DNA from: Sabellastarte sp. h YS-2021
Lineage: Eukaryota; Annelida; Polychaeta; Sabellida; Sabellidae
Assembly: GCA_964017235.1 (NCBI GenBank)
Contig: OZ024934.1
Location: forward strand, 80,690,706 to 80,754,705
DNA length: 64,000 nt
Direction: 5' to 3'
The position numbers were made by a program, and so were the translations under genes. Each line of letters opens with the position of its first letter. Positions within the stretch are counted from its first letter, which is position 1. Positions 55,319-64,000 of the stretch are shown here, piece by piece. The notes below the pieces were generated by a model. That model was not told the DNA's origin. It saw only the letters and a list, made by a program, of their open reading frames with translations, and ran no database searches.

Positions 55319-55453
55319 ATCCAAGAATCTCTTTCTTGCCACTGCTGCCAATATTGCATTGTCATATACGAATTTCGGGTGCTGTGTCAGTGCTGAACAC
55401 TCAATGTAGTCTAGAGCCCCAATTTCCTGAGCCTTTTGTTGTGTCACCAGCAT
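55319..55453 (-). pseudogene. Rho-family GTPase fragment trapped between repeats
   Basis: The minus strand from 55453 encodes MLVTQQKAQEIGALDYIECS then ALTQHPKFVYDNAILAAV and ARKRFLDQA, about 45 residues. This matches the C-terminal third of Rac/Cdc42-type GTPases (Cdc42: [20 protein letters not shown] then EAILAAL), including the SAL/SAK motif that contacts the guanine base. There is no membrane-targeting CAAX end: the reading runs into a TC6-A unit. Upstream (right) it abuts the TC4 tip with an in-frame stop directly before the Met. It is therefore a captured or stranded exon piece, not a functional gene. Parent subfamily (Rac, Cdc42 or RhoU-like) is uncertain. Confidence 0.75.
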
Positions 55454-55454
55454 T

Positions 55455-57310
55455 TATGCTGCGTGGCATATAGGGATTGCTTCGTCATCCAGTTTTGTGG
55501 CGTCGGCATCGTTGTCTGTCGTAGTCACACTTTGTATTCCGGACAGTATCTCAAAAATGGCTTGTCAGATTTAATTTAGATTTGGCATGTGGATTAAACT
55601 GGTCCTGAAGGTGTGCTGTATAGTTTGGTGACCTTAAACTCCCATTAGTAGGATACTTAAACTCAATTTAAGTTTTTTCGTTTCTGGACAGTATCTCAAG
55701 AATGACTTGATGGATTCAATTCAAATTTGGCATGTCGTTGTAACTAGTTTGGAAGGTGTGCCCTATTTTAAGGTGACCTTAAACTCCCACATATAAAAAA
55801 CTTATGTCCAGTTTATGGTTTTTCTTTCTCCATGGAGTATACTGAAAATAACTCCAGAAATTTCATTCAACTTTTGCATGTATATGTAACTGGTCATAGG
55901 TGCCATACAATAAGGTGACCTTAAACTACCAGTAATAACAGAATTATATTCGCTTTAAGTTTGGTAATTTTTGAACAGTATTTCAAATTTTGTGCAATTC
56001 TAGGCATATTTTTGTTGTGGATGTAACAAACCTTGAACAGAACCTTCAGAAAAAGATTACCTTAAACTTGCTACAATATACAGCAGTGCAAACAAACTTT
56101 GAGTTTAAGGTTGGGACAATATTTTTGGTGTTTGGATATTTTATATGCTAATTAGGACTTTTCACATTGATATTCATCATGTACATATATCTACAACAAA
56201 AATGGTCTCTTTTGTAAGGTTATATAGTAAATTACTGATATTTAATATACTTATGAGTTTAAGGTTGCATTAGTTTGTGTCACTAGCAACTATGATGGAA
56301 AACATACATGGACAGTGACGTCGTCACACTTACTTTGCAGACAGTATCTCAAAAATGGCTTGATGAATTAAATTCCAATTTGGCATGTTGATGTAACTGT
56401 TCCTCAAGGTGTACCCTATTTAAGGTGACCTTAAACTCACAGTAGTAACATATTGAGTTGAAGGTTTTCCGTTTCCAGACAGTATCTCAAAAACAGGTTG
56501 ATGAATTCAATTCAAATTTGGCATGTAGCTGTAACTGGTTTTCAAGGTGTACCCTATTTTAAGGTGACCTTAAACTCATGTATTAAAAAGTTATGTTGAG
56601 TTTACATTATTTTTCTATAGAGTATACTGGAAATAACTTGAGAAATTTCATTCAAATTTTGCATGTGTATGTAACTGGCCACAGGTAAGTGCCATAGAAT
56701 AAGGTGACCTTAAATTCCCAATAATAACAGAATTATATTCACTTTAAGTTCAGCAATTTTTCAACAGTATTTTAAACACTGCAATTCTCAGCATCTTTCA
56801 AGTTGTGGATGTAACAAACCATGAACAAAACCTACAGGAAAAGATTCCCTTAAACTCTCTCACAGCTGCAAACTAACTTTGAGTTTAAGGTTGGGACAAT
56901 ATTTTTGGTGTTTAAAATTAAGACTTTATTCTTTGATATTCATCATGTACATCTGTCTACACCAAAAAAGTTTCTTTTGTAAGGTTATAGTAAATTCCTG
57001 ATATTTCATAAACTTATGAGATTAAGGTTGCATTACTTTTGTGTCACTAGCAGCTATGTTGGAGGACAAGTATGGCCAGTGTCGTTGTCACACTTCATGT
57101 CCAGACAGTATCTCAATAATGTCATGATGGATGAAATTCCAATTTGGCATGTGGATGTAACTGGTACTCAAGGTGTGCCCTGTTTTAAGGTAACCTTAAA
57201 CTCCCACTAGTAACATACTTCTATTGATTGTGGATGTAACTGGTATTCAAGGTGTGTATTATTTTAAGGTGACCTTAAACTCCTATGTATAAAAGAATTA
57301 TGTTGAGTTT
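55455..57310 (+). repeat. TC4 tandem-core element
   Basis: The weak tip TATGC-TGCGTG-GCATA (55455-55470) is followed by a leader (CTTCGTCATCCAGTTTTGTG) and about a dozen units of ~145 bp. The units read GGACAGTATCTCAAAAATGG, ATTCAAATTTGGCATGTGGA, TGTAACTGGT and TTAAGGTGACCTTAAACTCC. Two higher-order groups repeat (56300 restarts near the leader-type GTCGTCACACTT). Confidence 0.85.
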
Positions 57311-57313
57311 ATT

Positions 57314-58620
57314 AAGCGTCCCGCAAGGGACGCTTGTTTGTGTATGGGAGAGCTTCCGGCTCCGCCGGCTCCGCATTTTGTTTTCCTTATAACTCTGTAA
57401 CCGTTAGGCGGATTCTTTTCAAATTTGGCAGGTTTAGGCAGTAGCCTTGGGGAATTTTTTTGAATATGCTGCAGTGACATTTCAACCAATCAGAGAGGTC
57501 ACATGACCAAAAATGTCTTTTTTCGATGGGGAAGCTTGTCCGGATGATAACTTGAAAGGAATTTTATCAATTCACCTGAAACTTGGCAAATACATTCATT
57601 CTATTAAAATCTGGAAATCATTAGATTTTGGCATTGATTGGTCAAGAAATGGGTGAGTAATTAATGATTAATTAATCATTACGAATTTTCCAAATAAGGA
57701 AAACACAAAAATGCTTATATCTCGAAAACCGTGCTAGATAGAGCGATTTCGACGAAATTTTTGACCCACAGGGTATCTCTGCGGAGTAGTTTTCCCAATT
57801 TTCAAAAAATTTTTATCTCGCCCAAAATGGCGGCCATTTTGAATTTTCGAAATTTTCGCAAAAATTGCAAAACACAAAAATGCTTATATCTCAAAAACCG
57901 TGCTAGATAGAGCAATTTCGACAAAATTTTTGACTCGGAGGATATCTCTGCGGAGTACTTTTCCCAATTTTGAAAAAAATTTTGTCTCGCCAAAAATGGC
58001 GGCCATTTTGAATTTTCGAATTTTTTGCAAAAATTGCAAAACATAAAAATGCTTATATCTCGAAAACCCTGCTAGATAGAGCGATTTCGACGAAATTTTT
58101 GACCCACAGGGTATATCTGCAGAGTAGCCATGCCAATTTTCAAAAAAATTTTATCTCGCCAAAAATGGCGGCCATTTTGAATTTTCGAATTTTTCGCAAA
58201 AATTGCAAAACATAAAAATGCTTATATCTCAAAAACCCTGCTAGATAGAGCGATTTCGACGAAATTTTTGACCCGCAGGGTATCTCTTCAAAGTAGCCAT
58301 GCCAATTTTCAAACAAAAAATTTCTCGCAAAAAATGGCGGCCATTTTGAATTTTCGAATTTTTCGCAAAATTGCAAAGCACAAAAATGCTTATATCTCGA
58401 AAACCGTGCTAGATAGAGCGATTTCGACGAAATTTTTGACCCACTGGGTATCTCTGCAGAGTAGCCATGCCAATTTTCAATGGCGGCCATTTTGAATTTT
58501 CGAATTTTTGCGCAAAAATTGCAAAACACAAAAATGCGAATATTTCGAAAACCGTGCTACATAGAGCGATTTCGACGAAATTTTTGATCTTCAGGGTATC
58601 TCTGCAGAGCAGCTATCCCA
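57314..58620 (+). repeat. TC3 tandem-core element, 169-bp period
   Basis: The tip is a 9-bp stem AAGCGTCCC/GGGACGCTT with GCAA loop (57314-57335). GGCTCCGCCGGCTCCGC and a conserved ~400-bp leader with AATGATTAATTAATCATTAC follow. The ~169-bp units then read GCTTATATCTCGAAAACCGT, GCTAGATAGAGCGATTTCGA and AAAATGGCGGCCATTTT at 57824, 57993, 58162 and 58331. The array is broken by a TC6-B block and resumes at 60971. Confidence 0.9.
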
Positions 58621-60970
58621 AAGAGCTTTCACTTGGTGAAGTTTCAGACCCATAGCTAATTGCTCACCTACTCAAAAAGAGTAAATGCGAATTACCTCTA
58701 AAAGTATTGCAGATGGCCAATTTTTCTCAAATAACTCATTCACCTACTTTTGGAAGAGCTTTCACATGGTGAAGTTTCAGACCCATAGCCAATTACTCAC
58801 CTACTCAAAATGAGTAAATGCGAATTATCTCTAAAAGTATTGCAGATAGCCAATTTTTCTCAAATAACTCATTCACCTACTTTTGGGAGAACTTTCACAT
58901 GGTGAAGTTTCAGACCCATAGCTAATTATTTACCTACTCAAAATGAGTAAATGCTAATTATCTGTAAAAGTATTGCGGATACCCAATTTCTATCAAATAA
59001 CTCATTCATCTACTTGTGGGAGAGCTTTCACATGGTGAAGTTTCAGACCCATAGCTAATTACTCACCTACTCAAAATGAGTAAATGCGAATTATTTCTAA
59101 AAGTATTGCAGATAGCCAATTTTTCTCAAATAACTCATTCACCTACTTTTGGGAGAGCTTTCACTTGGTGAAGTTATCAGACCGATAGCTGATTACTCAC
59201 CTACTCAAAATGAGTAAATGCGAATTATCTCTAAAAGTATTGCAGATAGCCAATTTTTGTCAAATTAATCATTCACCTACTTTTGGGAGAGCTTTCACTC
59301 GGTGAAGTTTCAGACCCATAGCTAATTACTCACCTCCTCAAAATGAGTAAATGCGAATTATCTCTAAAAGTATTGCATATAGCCAATTTTTCTCAAATAA
59401 CTCATTCACCTACTTTTGGGAGAGCTTTCACTTGGTGAAGTTTCAGACCGATAGCTGATTACTCACCTACTCAAAATGAGTAAATGCGAATTATCTCTAA
59501 AAGTATTGCAGATAGCCAATTTTTGTCAAATTAATCATTCACCTACTTTTGGGAGAGCTTTCACTTGGTGAAGTTTCAGACCCATAGCTAATTACTCGTC
59601 TACTCAAAATGAGTAAATGCGAATTATCTCTAAAAGTATTGCAGATAGCCAATTTTTCTCAAATAACTCATTCACCTACTTTTGGGAGAGCTTTCACTTG
59701 GTGAAGTTTCAGACCCATAGCTAATTACTCACCTACTCAAAATGAGTAAATGCGAATTATCTCTAAAAGTATTGCAGATAGCCAATTTTTCTCAAATAAC
59801 TCATTCACCTACTTTTGGGAGAGCTTTCACTTGGTGAAGTTTCAGACCCATAGCTGATTACTCACCTACTCAAAATGAGTAAATGCGAATTATCTCTAAA
59901 AGTATTGCAGATAGCCAATTTTTCTCAAATAAATCATTCACCTACTTTTGGGAGAGCTTTCACTTGGTGAAGTTTCAGACCCATAGCTAATTACTCACCT
60001 ACTCAAAATGAGTAAATGCGAATTATCTCTAAAAGTATTGCAGATAGCCAATTTTTCTCAAATAACTCATTCACCTACTTTTGGGAGAGCTTTCACTCTG
60101 TGAAGTTTCAGACCCATAGCTAATTACTCACCTACTCAAAATGAGTAAATGCGAATTATCTCTAAAAGTATTGCAGATAGCCAATTTTTCTCAAATAACT
60201 CATTCACCTACTTTTGGGAGAGCTTTCACTTGGTGAAGTTTCAGACCCATAGCTAATTACTCACCTACTCAAAATGAGTAAATGCGAATTATCTCTAACC
60301 AATTTTTCTCAAATAACTCATTCACCTACTTTTGGGAGAGCTTTCACTTGGTGAAGTTTCAGACCCATAGCTAATTACTCACCTACTCAAAATGAGTAAA
60401 TGCGAATTATCTCTAAAAGTATTGCAGATAGCCAATTTTTCTCAAATAACTCATTCACCTACTTTTGGCAGAGCTTTCACTTGGTGAAGTTTCAGACCCA
60501 TAGCTAATTACTCACCTACTGAAAATGAGTAAATGCGAATTATCTCTAAAAGTATTGCAGATAGCCAATTTTTCTCGAATAACTCATTCACCTACTTTTG
60601 GCAGAGCTTTCACTTGGTGAAGTTTCAGACCCATAGCTAATTACTCACCTACTCAAAATGAGTAAATGCGAATTATCTCTAAAAGTATTGCAGATAGCCA
60701 ATTTTTCTCAAATAACTCATTCACCTACTTTTGGGAGAGCTTTCACTTGGTGAAGTTTCAGACCCATAGATAATTATTCACCTACTCAAAATGAGTAAAT
60801 GTGAATTATCTCTTAATAGTATTGCAGATAGCCAATTTTTCTGAAATAACTCATTCACCTACTTTTGGAAGACCTTTCACACACGAAAATGAAAAATTGT
60901 GAATATCTCGGAAAAGCTATTTCTTCTGCTTTAATGCTCGGCGGGAGATACACACCACGGCAGTGGTCTT
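58621..60970 (+). repeat. TC6 type-B tandem array, 133-bp period, with TC6 right end
   Basis: About 17 units at a 133-bp period (for example GCTTTCAC at 59690, 59823 and 59956). Units read GTGAAGTTTCAGACCCATAG, CTAATTACTCACCTACTCAA, AATGAGTAAATGCGAATTAT, CTCTAAAAGTATTGCAGATA and ATTCACCTACTTTTGGGAGA. Units 3-16 are nearly identical, implying recent homogenisation; one lacks AAAAGTATTGCAGATAG near 60298. It ends in GGCGGGAGAT (60940) and ACCACGGCAGTGGT, as in the 47.8-kb element. Confidence 0.93.
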
Positions 60971-61224
60971 GACAAAAATTTTTGTGTCCCCAAAAATGGT
61001 GGCCATTTTGAATTTTCAAAGTTTTTGCAAAACACAAAAATGCTTATATCTCGAAAACCATGCTATATGGAGTGAACTCAACAAAATTTTGGACCTGCTG
61101 GGTATCTCTGCAGAGTAGCCATGCCAATTTTCAAAATATTTTTGTCTCGCCAAATATAGCGGACATTTTTAATTTTTTTATTTTTTGCAAAACACAAAAA
61201 TGCTTAGATCTTGAAAACCGTGCT
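60971..61224 (+). repeat. TC3 units resuming after the TC6-B block
   Basis: CAAAAATTTTTGTGTCCCCA, AAAATGGTGGCCATTTTG and GCTTATATCTCGAAAACCAT are TC3 unit sequence, continuing the array left at 58620. Confidence 0.85.
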
Positions 61225-61385
61225 AGATAGAGCAGACTGCGCTGACTTTGGTTGCCACAACAGTATAAGGCTAGAAACGAAGCATTTTCTTAATACTTTA
61301 GCACTCACCTTTATATCCTTTTTGGGACGCTTTGTTTTTGCTATGCAAAAACATTGTCTTTTTTTTTTTGCGAGCGATCCTCTAG
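61225..61385. other. Unmatched ~160-bp stretch between TC3 and TC4
   Basis: It includes a T-rich run (61361-61371) and GTGAGT-like sequence on the minus strand. It does not match any TC unit, and no recognisable protein was found in either strand. Confidence 0.35.
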
Positions 61386-62085
61386 TTTTTTTTACTTTTC
61401 CGTAGAGTATAATGAAGATAACTGGCCATAGATAACTGTAACTGGCCATAGATAAGTGCCACACATTAAGGTGACCTTAAACTCCCAGTAATAACACATT
61501 GTGAGTGTTGTCGTCACACTTCCTTTCCAGACAGTATCTCAAAAATGGCATGATGGATTAAATTCATATTTGGCATATGAATGTAACTCGTACTCAAAGT
61601 GTGCCCTGTTTTAAGGTGATATAAAACTCCCAGTAGTAACATACTTTTATTGCTTTTAAATTTTTCCGTTTCCAGACAGTATCTCAAAAGTAGGTTGATG
61701 GATTCAATTCAAATTTAGCATGTGGTTGTAACTGGTATTCAATGTGTGTCCTATTTTAAGGTGACCATAAACTCCCATGGATAAAAGAATTATGTTGAGT
61801 TTAAGTTTTTTTACTTCAGAAATTTTATTCAAATTTTGCATGTATATGTAACTGACCATAGATAAGTACCACACATTAAGATGACCTTAAACTCCCAGTA
61901 ATAGCACATTGGTAGTGTCGTTGTCACACTTCATTCCAGGCGGTATCTCAAAAATGAAATGATGGATTAAATTCAAATTTGGCATGTGGATGTAACTGGT
62001 ATTCAAGGTGTGTATTATTTTAAGGTGACCTTAAATGCCTATGTATAAAAAAATTATGTAGAGTTTAATTTTTTTACTTTTAGAG
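61386..62085 (+). repeat. TC4 units, second copy
   Basis: Five units with CCAGACAGTATCTCAAAAAT, TTTGGCATATGAATGTAACT and TTAAGGTGACCTTAAACTCC. No TC4 tip; the start is mid-unit. Confidence 0.85.
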
Positions 62086-62319
62086 CCCTCTAGGTCACAA
62101 ACTATGAGGCGGATCTGGCTAAAATTTTACCTGAGAACACATTAATATATTCTTGGTAAATGTGCCGAAAATCAAGACTTAGTTTAGGAGAAAATTGTGT
62201 TTGAGGCCCATAAAGACCCCACTTAGGGATTTTTTCCTACATTTTTCACATATTTTTTCCAATAATTTGGAAATGGTAATTCTGATGACTCTCAAACTGC
62301 ACTAGGTATAACTTTTATT
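62086..62319. other. Unclassified spacer with one box-like phrase
   Basis: CTAGGTCACAAACTATGAGG with GGATCTGGCTAAAATTTTAC resembles a single diverged TC box. It is not tandem. Confidence 0.35.
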
Positions 62320-62490
62320 ATCTCCCGCCGGCCGGGCGGGAGATTATAAAACGCATTCCGTGCGTGTGTTCGTGTGTTATTGAGTGTGTGTCACACTTTT
62401 ATAAAGGGCTGTACATCACACTGGTTGTTTCTCCTTGGCCTTTTCAATGTTTTTTATGACCTTATTGCTTATGTCCTTTCATTTGATGCT
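62320..62490 (+). repeat. TC6 5' end, cut off by a second TC6 copy
   Basis: The same tip and leader as 47793-47970 (ATCTCCCGCCGGCC..., GGGCTGTACATCACACTGG), ending at GATGCTGTTATT where a new tip begins. Confidence 0.9.
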
Positions 62491-64000
62491 GTTATTATCT
62501 CCCACCGGCCGGCCGGCCGGGAGATTATACAGCGCATTCCGTGTGCGTGTGTTCGTGTGTTATTGAGTGTGTGTCACGCTTTTATAAAGGGCTGTACATC
62601 ACACTGGTTGTTTCTCCTTGGCCTTTTCAATGTTTTTTATGACCTTGTTGCTTGTGTCCTTTCATTTGATGCTGTTATTTCACACCTAGGACCATAGCTA
62701 AGTGAGTAATAGCAATGGTGGCTACTTTGAGTAAAGTGCTCATAACTCCAAAACGACTGCATTTAGAGTGTTTCTGTAAAATACGTTGTTCAGCTACTTT
62801 CTCCATGCCTACAAGATGGTACCATTTTTAGGGGGTTCTATCTTCATAGCTAAGTGAGTAATAGCTATTTTCTGTTATTAACAATGAGCAAAATTAGTAA
62901 ATTGATTTTGTCTTTGTAACTGTTACTTACAATATTGGCCTGAAATATGTTGTTCAATAACTCCTTCATGTACTATATCGTGGTGAGGTGTCCAAGGTGT
63001 AGCACCATAGCTAACTGAGTAATAGCTATACTAAGTTTAACATTTGACCATTGAGCAAGTCACTTATAACTCAAAAACTATTGAATATAGAGGATTTTTG
63101 TCGAATATGTTGTTCACCTATCTTTTGGATATACTGTATTGTGAATTTCACAGCTGTAACTCCATAGCTAACTGAGTAATAGCTACTTTGATGATAACCA
63201 TAATGAGTAAATGGCTTATATCTTCAAAAGTATTGCAGCTACACAATTTTGTTCCAATATGTTGTTCAGCTACTATCTCCACAGCTACAACATGGTCACT
63301 AGTTTGGAAGTGTATCTCCATAGCTAAGTGAGTAATAGCTATGTCAATTTTTAATGATAACCATAGTGAGTAAATGCCTTATATCTTCAAAAGTATTGCA
63401 GCTACACAATTTCTCTCCAATAAGTTGTTCATCTACTTTTTTGTGAACTGTAACATATTTAAGTTTTACAACTGTTGCTCAATGTACAAGTGAGTAATGG
63501 CTACTTTATTGCTACTTTTGGTGAAAATGTGAAAAATGACAAATATCTCGCAAACCGTAATAGCTACTTTGTCAATTTTTAATGATAACCATAATGAGTA
63601 AATGCCTTATATCTTCAAAAGTATTGCAGCTACACAATTTCTCTCAAATAAGTTGTTCATCTACTTTTTAAGTCATTCATCTACTTTTGGGAGAGCTTTC
63701 ATATGGTGAAGTTTCAGACTCATAGCTAATTACTCACCTACTGAAAATGAGTAAATGCGAATTATCTCTAAAAGTATTGCAGATAGCCAATTTTTCTCAA
63801 ATAACTCATTCACCTACTTTTGGGAGAGCTTTCACTTGGTGAAGTTTCAGACCCATAGCTAATTACTCACCTACTGAAAATGAGTAAATGCGAATTATCG
63901 CTAAAAGTATTGCAGATAGCCAATTTTTCTCAAATAACTCATTCACCTACTTTTGGGAGAGCTTTCACTTGGTGAAGTTTCAGACCCATAGCTAATTACT
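62491..64000 (+). repeat. TC6 element with type-A then type-B units, runs off right edge
   Basis: The second tip ATCTCCCACCGGCCGGCCGG (62497) and leader are followed by type-A units nearly identical to 47.95-48.7 kb (62680-63660). Type-B units (GTGAAGTTTCAGAC, ACTCACCTACTGAAAATGAG) then run from about 63670 to the window end. It shows that A and B arrays belong to one element. Confidence 0.9.

Noticed and set aside
58140-58655. Open frames of 60-130 codons rich in MFCNFC and SKSLYLARF repeats across TC3 units
   Set aside because: They are read-through of the 169-bp tandem unit in a frame lacking stops. Homologous units elsewhere break the frame, and composition is not protein-like.
58621-60970. 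CRISPR-like array (regular repeats)
   Set aside because: Units of 133 bp are directly abutting with no unique spacers, and the genome is eukaryotic. It is a tandem satellite-like core.
61225-61385. Second captured exon (minus-strand IAKTKRPKKDIK followed by GTGAGT)
   Set aside because: Short basic stretch with no recognisable family and no acceptor. It could be chance.

Overview
The window is animal nuclear DNA. It has spliced genes with GT-AG introns, tRNA-derived SINEs, CR1/L2-like LINEs, a DIRS-like retroelement, and many non-autonomous elements carrying tandem cores. The SINE tail (AAAGCGACGTAAAACCCCAA) and the abundance of hairpin-tipped elements with ~130-170 bp tandem cores resemble repeats described from bivalve molluscs (pearl/HINE-type elements, Meta/RUDI-like SINEs). 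A bivalve or other lophotrochozoan is my best guess, but this is inference.

Two host genes are clear. The 5' part of a KIF27/KIF7-type kinesin lies on the minus strand: five exons between 161 and 4699, running off the left edge. A complete MED24 (Mediator subunit) ORF of 1019 codons lies on the plus strand at 44672-47731, entirely within one exon. They have no evident functional link.

The rest is mobile DNA and its debris. 2.8-8.7 kb: tandem-core elements, a LINE tail and SINE-free repeats. 8.8-10.4 kb: a non-autonomous hAT-like element with an 8-bp target duplication. 11.2-15.1 kb: a Mutator-like (MULE/Phantom-type) element with a PHD-FLYWCH transposase gene and terminal inverted regions made of short tandem repeats. 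16.0-26.6 kb: a segment bounded by inverted arms, holding two SINEs, a DIRS-like fossil and a decayed ZSWIM/MULE-type transposase. 27.3-29.4 kb: an unclassified element with long inverted ends. 30.0-31.8 kb: an LTR-like fossil. 34.1-37.7 kb: a near full-length CR1/L2-like LINE with a 2A-like motif. 38.4-40.2 kb: foldback elements, one nested in another. 41.4-43.8 kb: a tandem-core array.

47.8-64.0 kb is almost wholly nested tandem-core elements. I label the families TC1 (3.7 kb), TC2 (5.8 and 53 kb), TC3 (8 and 57-61 kb), TC4 (55-57 and 61-62 kb), TC5 (26.7, 42-43.7 and 52.2 kb) and TC6 with unit types A and B (5, 47.8, 50-52, 54-55, 58.6-60.9 and 62.3-64 kb). Their units differ in sequence and period (133-169 bp), yet each carries a related box of the form TAwCTCGAAAAC followed by an AT-rich segment; most start with a different hairpin. 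This shared design is the best candidate for an undescribed system here. A minus-strand Rho-family GTPase fragment trapped at 55.3-55.45 kb between two of these elements is a probable gene capture.
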